Source of the DNA: Planctomycetota bacterium
GTDB taxonomy: Bacteria; Planctomycetota; Phycisphaerae; Tepidisphaerales; Tepidisphaeraceae
Assembly: GCA_029777755.1 (NCBI GenBank)
Contig: JAKORQ010000313.1
Span: forward strand, 1 to 18,156
Reading direction: 5' to 3'
Length of the DNA: 18,156 bases
Shown here: positions 7,380 through 14,577 of the stretch, piece after piece
Position numbering within the stretch: the stretch's first letter is position 1
How the letters are laid out: every line of letters begins with the position of its first letter
Position numbers and translations under genes: made by a program
The notes under the pieces: generated by a model
What the model was told of the DNA's origin: nothing
The model's input: the letters and a program-made list of their open reading frames with translations, nothing else
The model's database searches: none

Positions 7380-8738
7380 ATGGACAAGCTGCTCACCGAG
7401 TCGCTGGAGCGACGGCTTCTTCTGCACGCGCCTGACCTTGTTGTGATCGATGTGGATTGCTCGCCGGGGATTTACTTGCCTGGCGATGCCTTCACCTACC
7501 AGGTGACGGCCGCCAACTTGTCGACGGACACGCCAACCGGGCAGTACTTCATCGAGGCTCGTCTTTCGCTCGACCAGCACTGGAGCGCGGATGACATGAT
7601 CGTGGACGAGTTTGCCGGCACGGCGCTTTCGCCACAGGGGCAGGCCACGATGTCCGGCGTCGCCACCGTGCCGAACGTGCCCTCGGGCAACTACTTCCTG
7701 CTGGTGCGCGTCGACTCGCGCGACCAGGTCGAGGAGGAGGACGAGGGCAACAACATCGGCATGTGCGATGACATGATCGTGGTAAACAACCCCGGCGGCG
7801 TGCCGGTTCCGCAACCGCCCGGGGTTCCGCTGCCTGCGCCATCGCCGGTTCTGTTCCCCGGCGATTTCAACAACGACGGGACCGATGATCTGTTGGCGCT
7901 GGATCCAGACACGGGCGTGGTTGAGACGTGGATCATCCGCGATGGCGTGCGTGTCGGCGTGGTGCCGATGGGGAGGTCCGACCCGTTCACGGCCACCCTG
8001 GCCGGCGTCGGCGATTTCAACGGCGATGGCACCGATGATGTGCTCTGGACCTTCCCGGACAGCAGCTTTGTCGGCTTCTGGCCGGTCAATAACGGTACAT
8101 CGATCGGGTTCATCGGGCTGGGCCTGGCCGACTTCAACGAGCATGAAGTGGCCGGCGTGGGCGACTTCAACGGCGACAACCATGACGATGTCCTGTGGCT
8201 GGATCGCTCCACCGGACAGGTGCTGACCTGGCTGGTGAACAGCAGCGTGGTCCAGGGTGCGACGGGGATCGCGCTGCTTGACCTGCGCGACGCCGAGCTG
8301 TCACTGATCGGGGACTTCAACGGTGATGGCACTGATGACCTGGCCGTGCTGAATCACCCGACCAACACAATCGGTGTGCTGCTGGTTTCCAATGGCAGTG
8401 CGTATGCCTTCAACACGCTGGGGGTAAACAGCCTGCTGGTGAACCGCGTGCTCCATACCGGTGACTTTAACGGGGACGGGACTGACGACATCCTCTGGGG
8501 CGACTACAACACCGGCCGGGTTTACACCTGGCTGCTGGTCGACGGGCATGTCGCTACCATCACCGAGCTTGGCGGCATGAGCTTCTTCCAGTTCGCCTCC
8601 CGCTCGGTCGGCGACTTCAACGGCGACGGCACCGACGACATCCTCTGGCAGGACCTGCGCGACAACACGCTGTTCACCTGGCTCCTGCAGAACGGCGTGG
8701 CAGTCGCATCGACAACGCTCGTGGTGGGAATGCCTTAA
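7380..8738 (+). CDS. surface protein with LERRLL-type N-terminus, CARDB-like domain and six FG-GAP/VCBS repeats
   Basis: This is a 452-residue protein. The N-terminus reads ESLERRLLL (7-15), the LEPR-XLL-like motif found at the start of many planctomycete exported proteins; no classical signal peptide is seen. Residues ~18-137 resemble a CARDB adhesion-type domain (DLVVIDVDCSPG, LVRVDSRDQVEEEDEGNN). A Pro-rich linker follows (~138-157). Six Ca2+-binding GDFNxDxxDD motifs start at residues 161, 211, 261, 311, 361 and 411, exactly 50 apart, most with a TWL-type strand between. That pattern suggests one beta-propeller with a blade per repeat. The ATG at 7380 lies directly after AAGGGGGGAGG. The protein probably acts at the surface in binding or adhesion; the ligand is unknown. 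It is flanked by repeat elements A and B. Confidence 0.88.
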   Translation: MDKLLTESLERRLLLHAPDLVVIDVDCSPGIYLPGDAFTYQVTAANLSTDTPTGQYFIEARLSLDQHWSADDMIVDEFAGTALSPQGQATMSGVATVPNVPSGNYFLLVRVDSRDQVEEEDEGNNIGMCDDMIVVNNPGGVPVPQPPGVPLPAPSPVLFPGDFNNDGTDDLLALDPDTGVVETWIIRDGVRVGVVPMGRSDPFTATLAGVGDFNGDGTDDVLWTFPDSSFVGFWPVNNGTSIGFIGLGLADFNEHEVAGVGDFNGDNHDDVLWLDRSTGQVLTWLVNSSVVQGATGIALLDLRDAELSLIGDFNGDGTDDLAVLNHPTNTIGVLLVSNGSAYAFNTLGVNSLLVNRVLHTGDFNGDGTDDILWGDYNTGRVYTWLLVDGHVATITELGGMSFFQFASRSVGDFNGDGTDDILWQDLRDNTLFTWLLQNGVAVASTTLVVGMP

Positions 8739-8755
8739 ATATCAGCTTGGTTTGA

Positions 8756-8909
8756 GCCACAGATGGGGCACGGATGATTCTGTTGATTGTTAGTGCTGAT
8801 TGACTGGTGCATCGGATCAGTCAGTACGGGACAGCGATCTAGTCGCAGATCGAAAATCGAGATCGGAACTCCCATCCAATCAAGAATCCATCTATGCCCT
8901 ATCTGTGGC
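8756..8909 (+). repeat. inverted-repeat-bounded element, copy B
   Basis: GCCACAGATGGGGCA (8756-8770) is the reverse complement, with 14 of 15 bases matching, of the sequence at 8895-8909. The similarity continues inward imperfectly for about 20 bp more on each side. The interior aligns with copy A on the other side of the FG-GAP gene. No transposase or ORF is inside. It lies exactly between two convergent stop codons (8738 and 8925), so as RNA it would fold into a long hairpin downstream of both genes. Confidence 0.6.
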
Positions 8910-8924
8910 CATCAAGGATGCACA

Positions 8925-9644
8925 TCATCCCCGTCTCGCAACCGCCAGCAGGCTCAGACCGAAGGGCAGTGGCAGTTTGCCCAGTATGTGTCGCTCGGAT
9001 GCGAAGATGCTGCGGAACAGTGCGTTGATCGGCGCGGGGGGCGGGGCGGTGCTTACTGTCTGGTCTCGTTTCATGCGCTGCGCGGATCGCTGGACCAGCG
9101 CCAGGGGAAACAGGATCGCGTTGTAGTAGCTGAGATAATCGACCTGCAAGTTGGCATCCTCCAGGGCGTGCTTCAGTGTCTTGCGCGTGTAGCGCCGGCG
9201 GTGGTGATGCGCCACGTCATGCGGGCCGAACAGCCACTGGTACGCGGGGACGGTGATCAGCAGGATGCCATCGGGCTTGAGCAGGCTGGCCGCCGCGCGG
9301 GCGCAGGTGACATCATCATCCAGATGCTCCAGCACATCCAGCATCAGCACCGCGTCAAACTCCCCCGGCGGCAGGCCGATCGGCTCGGGTAGCATGCCCT
9401 GCACCACGTTCACGCCGCGCTGGCGAGCAAAGTCAGCCGCCAGCGGCGAGGCATCGACGCCGATGGCTTCGTGACGTTGCGAGAGTAGCTGCAGCATCCG
9501 CCCGCAGCCACAGCCGATGTCGACGATCTTTGCGCCAGCAGGCAGGTATCGCGCCAGCATGGCCAGCACGATCTGGTGCTTCGCCGCGAACCACCAGTGT
9601 CGCTCTTCCAGGCGGAACATTTCCTCGTACAGGTACGCTTCCAT
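8925..9644 (-). CDS. class I SAM-dependent methyltransferase
   Basis: This is a 239-residue cytoplasmic methyltransferase. Motif I is VDIGCGCGR (41-49) and the acidic residue of the second strand is D64 in GVDAS. LDVLEHLDDD (102-111) is the usual post-motif segment, and LLKPDGILLITVP (121-133) follows. The beginning, EEMFRLEERHWWF, is typical of methyltransferases near polysaccharide or lipid-sugar genes. The HHHRRRYT segment (147-153) is also common in them. The methyl acceptor cannot be named. The ATG at 9644 was chosen because family-like sequence starts there. A TTG at 9722 would add 26 residues of hydrophobic sequence, and neither start has a Shine-Dalgarno. The gene is divergent from the membrane protein at 9736 and convergent with the FG-GAP gene. 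Confidence 0.85.
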   Translation of the reverse strand: MEAYLYEEMFRLEERHWWFAAKHQIVLAMLARYLPAGAKIVDIGCGCGRMLQLLSQRHEAIGVDASPLAADFARQRGVNVVQGMLPEPIGLPPGEFDAVLMLDVLEHLDDDVTCARAAASLLKPDGILLITVPAYQWLFGPHDVAHHHRRRYTRKTLKHALEDANLQVDYLSYYNAILFPLALVQRSAQRMKRDQTVSTAPPPAPINALFRSIFASERHILGKLPLPFGLSLLAVARRG

Positions 9645-9735
9645 CGGCAACAGCAGTGTAGGTGCCTGGAGCAGGGTGAACAAATAAAGCAATGTTTGCC
9701 TGCGGGCAGTTCGCGGCGACAATCATTGTTGAAGT

Positions 9736-10701
9736 ATGGCCGGCACAGTGGAAAACCTTGCCCGCAAAGCGCGGCGGCGACTGCTCGCTTCCTACCTGGC
9801 CCGCGAGCTTGCCTGGCGGGCGCTGGTGGTGCTGGTGGCGATGGCTATCTGCCGCCTGCTCGGCTGGACATGGGCGATCCCGCTGGCGGCATCGGTCATC
9901 TTGCTGCTGCATCTATTGGTTCGCTGGCGCGGCCCGACGCTTTTGTCGGCCGCCATCGAGGTGGATCGACAGCTCGCCCTGAAGGAACTCATCTCGACGG
10001 CACTTGTATCGCACGATGAAGAGGAGGAAATGGCCCGGGCCACGGCGCAACGGGCGGAGGAAGTGGCGGCCGGGATTGACCCGGCAGTGCTTGATCCGGG
10101 CGGCTATGGCCTGCGTTACTGGATCGCCGCACTGATCCTGCTGGGACTGCTGCCACTTGTGCCGCAGGCAAGCGAAGAGCCGTTCGTCGCGCAATCTCCC
10201 CAGCATATCGCGCGCAGCGCACAGCAGCAGGCGACGCCGCAGGAGAACGAGCTGATGGCGGCCATGCGCAACATCTCGCGCCGGCGGCCGACGGCTCCTC
10301 CCGGGTCGGCCAGCTCCGATTTCGCATCTGACATGTTCGCCGGCGAGGATGTCGTCGGCCAGCCGTCGGAGGCGAGCGGGACGCGCTCGGATGCCGAGCC
10401 GCGCATGGCCGGTGCGGGACTGGCAACCGGCGGCACGCATCAACCGGCGGCCGGCCAACCCGATTTCAACATCACTGCACGCGGAGATGTCGCCGGCACA
10501 GATGGCCCCGGCACCGGGGCAGGGCAGGCCAGCAGCGAGGCAGGAGAATCTATCGGCAGCGGCGTGGTGGCATCGAAAGTCACAGAGTCAGAGGACCAGC
10601 AGACAACCGGCACGGCCCTACCCGGCACTCACGCCCAGCCTGATCTGCGGGCGATCGCGCCCGAGTATCGCGCCATCATCAGGGCGTATTACGATCGCTG
10701 A
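9736..10701 (+). CDS. hypothetical membrane protein with a long low-complexity C-terminus
   Basis: This 321-residue protein has no family name that I can assign. The N-terminus is basic. Two hydrophobic helices (about 26-43 and 45-62) form a hairpin and a third lies at about 126-144. Between them LLSAAIEVDRQLALKELISTAL (69-90, written here from its key parts) resembles a segment of DUF4175-type membrane proteins, including the VDRxLxLKxxISTAL pattern. Residues ~150-300 are Ala, Gly, Ser, Thr and Gln-rich and probably disordered. The end, APEYRAIIRAYYDR, is like the conserved PEYRxxIxxYF tail of planctomycete proteins near ATPase/DUF58 clusters, but no such cluster is here. No Shine-Dalgarno precedes the ATG. 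Its last 23 bp overlap the convergent gene at 10679. Confidence 0.7.
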   Translation: MAGTVENLARKARRRLLASYLARELAWRALVVLVAMAICRLLGWTWAIPLAASVILLLHLLVRWRGPTLLSAAIEVDRQLALKELISTALVSHDEEEEMARATAQRAEEVAAGIDPAVLDPGGYGLRYWIAALILLGLLPLVPQASEEPFVAQSPQHIARSAQQQATPQENELMAAMRNISRRRPTAPPGSASSDFASDMFAGEDVVGQPSEASGTRSDAEPRMAGAGLATGGTHQPAAGQPDFNITARGDVAGTDGPGTGAGQASSEAGESIGSGVVASKVTESEDQQTTGTALPGTHAQPDLRAIAPEYRAIIRAYYDR

Positions 10702-11284
10702 AGCGCACCATCTTTACGTAGACCAGGTCATTGAGAGTTTCCCCGGCCTGCCCCTTGTTGCGCTTGTGCAGGATGAAGCGCTGCTGGCCCTCAGGAGTCT
10801 GCACGTACAGCGGCGCCGCCACGCCGCCAGTGACTTCCTTCCCATCGCGCAGCACGAAGGTGTACTGCGTTTCCCGCGCGGGATAGGTCTTGTCCGTGTA
10901 TTCCTTGATGTCGGAGCCGCTGGCGATGAAGTGCCACTCGCGCTCTTCCCGCTCCCAAAGCACGCTGGCCCTGATCTCGCGGATGTCGGCGATGTTCACA
11001 TCGTAGTACTGGCGCTCTTCCTCCGCCCAGATGCGCAGCGGCTTGCCGGGTGTGGTGCTTATGTCGCCGGCGATCGTCTCGCCGGTACTCAGGATAATCT
11101 CCCCCGCCACGCTCTGTTCCTTGCCTGGCTTTACCAGCGGGCTGACGGCCGGCGACTGCTCGGCCGGCTGGGTCGCCGGGGCGGTGGTGGCGTGAGTTTG
11201 CAGCAGCCAGTCGAGCGTATCATCAGCGCCCGCCGCGAAGGGCATACAGAGCAGAGATATCGTCAGGATGCATTCCCGCCGCAT
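10679..11284 (-). CDS. secreted hypothetical protein, planctomycete type
   Basis: This 201-residue protein has an N-terminal signal peptide (MRREC then ILTISLLCMPFAAGA). A Pro/Thr/Ala-rich spacer follows (about 33-55). The conserved-looking part starts near 58 and is rich in beta strands, with patterns like GEIILSTGETIAGDI, LRIWAEEERQYYDV, EREWHFIASGSDIKEYT and LVYVKMVRF. I have the impression that this pattern recurs in uncharacterised planctomycete proteins, but I cannot name a domain. The start at 11284 was chosen because it yields the signal peptide; the open frame to 11353 would run into tilS. No Shine-Dalgarno is present, and a TACAAT box lies 9 bp upstream of the ATG. Function is unknown; it is probably extracytoplasmic. 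Confidence 0.72.
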   Translation of the reverse strand: MRRECILTISLLCMPFAAGADDTLDWLLQTHATTAPATQPAEQSPAVSPLVKPGKEQSVAGEIILSTGETIAGDISTTPGKPLRIWAEEERQYYDVNIADIREIRASVLWEREEREWHFIASGSDIKEYTDKTYPARETQYTFVLRDGKEVTGGVAAPLYVQTPEGQQRFILHKRNKGQAGETLNDLVYVKMVRFSDRNTP

Positions 11285-11290
11285 GATGTT

Positions 11291-11299
11291 TAGATTGTA
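11291..11299. promoter_or_regulatory. overlapping back-to-back -10 boxes (tilS and secreted protein)
   Basis: TAGATT (11291-11296) points toward tilS, with its ATG 8 bp later. TACAAT (reverse strand, 11299-11294) points toward the secreted-protein ATG at 11284. Only 20 bp separate the two start codons, so both transcripts would be leaderless or nearly so. No -35 boxes fit outside coding sequence. Confidence 0.45.
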
Positions 11300-11304
11300 A
11301 GCCG

Positions 11305-12285
11305 ATGACCAGCGGGCAGGAAATTCTCCAGCGCGCGATCGCGCAGATCCCATCGGGGAGATGGGGCGTCGCGGTCAGCGGCGGCTCGGACAGCGTGGCG
11401 TTGCTGCACCTGGCGCGCATGCGCGACGATCTGCACCTGCACGCCATCCACCTCGACCACGAGACCCGAGCCGGCGAAAGCACCCTCGACGCGAACTTCG
11501 TGCGCGAGCTTTGCCACGCGCTGGTCGTTCCGCTGAGCCTGGCGCGACGCAGCGAGATCGAGCCACACCTTGCAGACCTGCCGGCTAATCTTCAGGCGCG
11601 CTATCGCATGGTTCGCCTGGAGCATTACCGCCGGACCATCTCCGCCCATCGGCTTGATGGAGTTCTGCAGGCGCACCATGCCGACGACCAGGCCGAGACA
11701 ATCCTCATGCGCCTGGTCCGTGGCACGGGCATTGAGGGGCTGTGCGGGATCGCGGGCGACACCAGCGTGGAAGGCATGCGCATCTTTCGTCCACTGCTGC
11801 ACGTCCGCAAGGCGCAGTTGCAGAGCTATCTTCGCGAGAGGGACCTGAGCTGGCGCGAGGATTCCAGCAACGCCTCGCCCAAGTATCGCCGCAACCACGT
11901 CCGACAACTTCTTCAGCGGCATCCGCAGCTCGTCGAGGCGCTGCTGAAGGTGCAGGTGCGGTTCGCGCAACTCGCGGCCGAGCTGGATGCGATCGCGCCG
12001 ACGCTTGCCGACGAGCCATCGCTGCGCGAGCTGGCGAAGCTGCATCCGCTGGTGCAGATGCACGCGCTGCGAAAGTGGGCTATCGCGCACGGGGCGCTGG
12101 CGGATGACCTTACGATCGAGCTGCTCACGCGCGTGCAGGAGATGGTGGAGGATATGGCCAGTGCTCCATCGGTATGCTTACCCGGCGGCGTGGAGGTTCG
12201 CCGGCGCTCCGGCGCACTGGTCACGAGACGATCTGCACGGTCGGCTCCTCCGGCGTCGGAACCGGGCCTGGAAGATCCGTCCTGA
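11305..12285 (+). CDS. tilS: tRNA(Ile)-lysidine synthase TilS
   Basis: TilS joins lysine to C34 of the CAU-anticodon tRNA(Ile) using ATP, which switches it from Met to Ile decoding; it is normally essential. The PP-loop is SGGSDS at 25-30. HADDQAET (125-132) and the following MRLVRGTGIEGLCGI match the family strongly, as do RPLL (162-165) and the WREDSSN...RRNHVR segment (183-200). At 326 residues it is a short form: the catalytic domain and helical middle are present, but the C-terminal domain of the ~430-residue E. coli enzyme is missing. No Shine-Dalgarno is seen; the start follows a -10-like box. Its last 65 bp overlap the 3' end of the kinase gene on the other strand. Confidence 0.93.
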   Translation: MTSGQEILQRAIAQIPSGRWGVAVSGGSDSVALLHLARMRDDLHLHAIHLDHETRAGESTLDANFVRELCHALVVPLSLARRSEIEPHLADLPANLQARYRMVRLEHYRRTISAHRLDGVLQAHHADDQAETILMRLVRGTGIEGLCGIAGDTSVEGMRIFRPLLHVRKAQLQSYLRERDLSWREDSSNASPKYRRNHVRQLLQRHPQLVEALLKVQVRFAQLAAELDAIAPTLADEPSLRELAKLHPLVQMHALRKWAIAHGALADDLTIELLTRVQEMVEDMASAPSVCLPGGVEVRRRSGALVTRRSARSAPPASEPGLEDPS

Positions 12286-14557
12286 GCCAGGCGCTGAACG
12301 TCGTCCCCTCACCCTGCCTGGAGCGCACCGTAAGCATCCCGCCATGGGCCGCGCAGATGCCCGCGCAAATCCCCACCCCCAGCCCGCTGCCCGATCCGCG
12401 ATGCGCGCCTCCCAGCAAGAATGGCCGGCCAAGCAGTTCCAGCGTCTTCTCATCCATTCCTTCGCCGGTGTCCTCCACGCGGATGCGCAACCACTGTTGC
12501 CCGCCGCGCCGCGGCAGGTCGGCCCGTATGCGGATCCTGCCCTGTCGCGTGAAGCGAACGGCGTTGGAGACGAGGTTCTCCACCAGGCGTCGCACCGACT
12601 GGGCATCGCCGAGGATCGTCTTCACCTCCTGGGCGATCTCCAGTTCGATCGGCACACTTGCCACCCGGCCGGGCATGGCCAGCACCGTACTCCTGGCGGA
12701 CTCCAGCACCCTGGGGATATCCACTTCGCTCCAGGACCATTCCATCGCGCCGCTGCGGATGCGCATGGCATCGAGCATCCGCGAGACCATCTCCGCCATG
12801 CGCATCTGCTGCTCGCCGACATTGGTGAGCAGCTCGCGATCCTCGGCGTTCATCATGTTTCCGCTGGTCAGCAGGAAGTCCACCGTCGTCCTGCTGGCCG
12901 ACAGCGGCGCGCGCAGGTCATGCGAGATCACGCCGATCAGCCGCTCCATCTGCCGCATGTTCTCCTCGAGCATGACGCGATGCTGCCAGGAGATCAGCCC
13001 CTCGGTGCGCTGGCGGATGGCGACGCCGAGCATCATCAGGATCACCACGGCCGCCCCGGTCGCCAGCAGGGCGATCTGCCGTGAGCGCATCACCGAATCG
13101 AGCGGTGAAAGGGAAACGACCGTCCACTGTGCCGGCCCGGCCGGGTGCGTCGTCAGCAGGTACGAGGTGGCGCCGAAATGCACCTGTCCCCCGGAGGGAG
13201 GCTGCTCCACAAGCCCGGTAAGTGAGGTGGTTGAGGGATCGCCATCCTGGTCAGAGGGTTGTCCCCACAGTTTGCGATAGCGCCATTCCTCGATGCTGGT
13301 TAGCCAGATAGTGCCGTCGGGGCTGACCAGCAGCGTGAAGGAATCCTCGGCGAAACTGTTCTCGATAATCTCCAGGTCGCGGATGACCGAAGCCAGGCCT
13401 ATCACCGAGCCGGAAGGCGAACGCACCGGGGCAGCGCTCACCACGCCGCGCCGGCCGCTGAGCGGCTCGCGGATGATGTTGCTCGTCACCTGCCCCTCCA
13501 GCGCCTGGCGAAAGTGCGGACGTTCCAGGCGCTGGCCTTTCACCCGGCGTTGTATCTCGTCCCCCGCCACCGGGCGCAGCTCGGAATCCATCAGCAGGAT
13601 CATGAAACCTTCGAACGCCCGGGTGACATCATCTATCACCTGCTGGGCATGGAAGATCTGCTCGGGAACCGGATCCTCCAGGGCGGCCACGATCAGCTTG
13701 TTGTTGGCCAGCGCCAGTGACAGCCGCTCGGTTGTCCTGCGGGCGTAGTTGAGCTGTTGCGCGTGGACTTTGCCGGTGCTCATGGAGGTTGCCCGGATCT
13801 CGCTGTAGCGCAGGTCGGAGAGATGCCGCGCCAGGATCCAGCCGGCGAACAGGGTCAGCAATACCACTCCCGCAAGCGACGCCACGTGCAGCAGGCTGTT
13901 GCGCGATGCCATCGTCCCGCGATCGCGCCAGAGCATCATCGAGTCGAGCGTGCATGCCAGGCCGGCCAGCATCAGGCCGTTGACAAAGTAGCCCCAGTAG
14001 GTGGCTTCGCTGTGGATGCCGGGCAGTTCGGGATGGCTGAACGGCGCTCCCAGCGCCAGCTCGGTGAGCGGAATCACGCAAAAGAGGACCGCAAAGGCCT
14101 GGCCGGCGAAGCGGATGCGCTTCTGGTCGACCTGGGCCCAGTTCCACACCGCCAGCCCGGCCAGCACGGTGGCAGGCAGGCCCACCAGCAACGTGATCAG
14201 CGTTTCGCCCAGTTCATCGATGTGCATCAGGGCGCTCATGGCGACCACCGCTGGCACCGCATACCAGAGCACATGATGCTTCCAGCGCACCTGTCGCTGT
14301 GAGAGGAACAGCCCCAGCAGGCACAGGTAAGCCACCAGCAGGGTTACATTTTGCGTGATCGCCCAGCGAGCTCCGCCGCTTACGATATCACTGAGTTCCA
14401 GCCAGATATGCAGGCAGAGGATGCAGCCAAATCCGCAAAGCCATTCCCATTGCAGCCGGCGTGTGACGCTCCGCTCCAACGTGTAGCAGACGGCCGCGAG
14501 GGCGAGGAATGGCACGCCCGCCAGCAGAACGACGAAGTCGAAACAGTACTCGTTCAA
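12221..14557 (-). CDS. membrane-bound sensor histidine kinase with 7-8TM and extracytoplasmic sensor domains
   Basis: This is a 778-residue kinase. The N-terminus has seven or eight hydrophobic segments (about 8-27, 39-58, 68-87, 95-112, 119-140, 150-170, 190-209, 224-244). A predicted outer region follows (about 250-490) with a dCache/DctB-like look. A last TM segment lies at 493-514. HisKA has phospho-acceptor H546 in VISHDLRAPL. The HATPase domain has N661 and N665 (ENLVSNAVRFT), DTGEGM (696-701) and GSGSGLGVGI (721-730). All kinase boxes are intact. The start is a TTG at 14557: an in-frame TGA lies a few codons upstream, AAGGCGG sits just before, and the next Met is residue 108. No receiver domain and no response regulator gene are nearby, so it is an orphan kinase. 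The ligand is unknown. Confidence 0.92.
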   Translation of the reverse strand: MNEYCFDFVVLLAGVPFLALAAVCYTLERSVTRRLQWEWLCGFGCILCLHIWLELSDIVSGGARWAITQNVTLLVAYLCLLGLFLSQRQVRWKHHVLWYAVPAVVAMSALMHIDELGETLITLLVGLPATVLAGLAVWNWAQVDQKRIRFAGQAFAVLFCVIPLTELALGAPFSHPELPGIHSEATYWGYFVNGLMLAGLACTLDSMMLWRDRGTMASRNSLLHVASLAGVVLLTLFAGWILARHLSDLRYSEIRATSMSTGKVHAQQLNYARRTTERLSLALANNKLIVAALEDPVPEQIFHAQQVIDDVTRAFEGFMILLMDSELRPVAGDEIQRRVKGQRLERPHFRQALEGQVTSNIIREPLSGRRGVVSAAPVRSPSGSVIGLASVIRDLEIIENSFAEDSFTLLVSPDGTIWLTSIEEWRYRKLWGQPSDQDGDPSTTSLTGLVEQPPSGGQVHFGATSYLLTTHPAGPAQWTVVSLSPLDSVMRSRQIALLATGAAVVILMMLGVAIRQRTEGLISWQHRVMLEENMRQMERLIGVISHDLRAPLSASRTTVDFLLTSGNMMNAEDRELLTNVGEQQMRMAEMVSRMLDAMRIRSGAMEWSWSEVDIPRVLESARSTVLAMPGRVASVPIELEIAQEVKTILGDAQSVRRLVENLVSNAVRFTRQGRIRIRADLPRRGGQQWLRIRVEDTGEGMDEKTLELLGRPFLLGGAHRGSGSGLGVGICAGICAAHGGMLTVRSRQGEGTTFSAWLRTDLPGPVPTPEEPTVQIVS

Positions 14558-14577
14558 GGCACCGCCTTCGCTTTGTC

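Noticed and set aside
7278..8183. 301-residue open frame on the minus strand
   Set aside because: It runs antisense to the FG-GAP gene, and its sequence is a His/Val/Asp-rich mirror of the GDFN repeats.
6386..11284. Multi-gene defence or secondary-metabolite cluster
   Set aside because: Genes change strand almost at each step and share no pathway; no nuclease, toxin, helicase or synthase is present.
11290..12090. 266-residue open frame on the minus strand
   Set aside because: It is antisense to tilS, whose PP-loop and other motifs are intact.
12174..13280. 368-residue open frame on the plus strand, and a 365-residue one at 11987-13084
   Set aside because: Both are antisense to the kinase core, with Ser/Arg-rich sequence and no domain.
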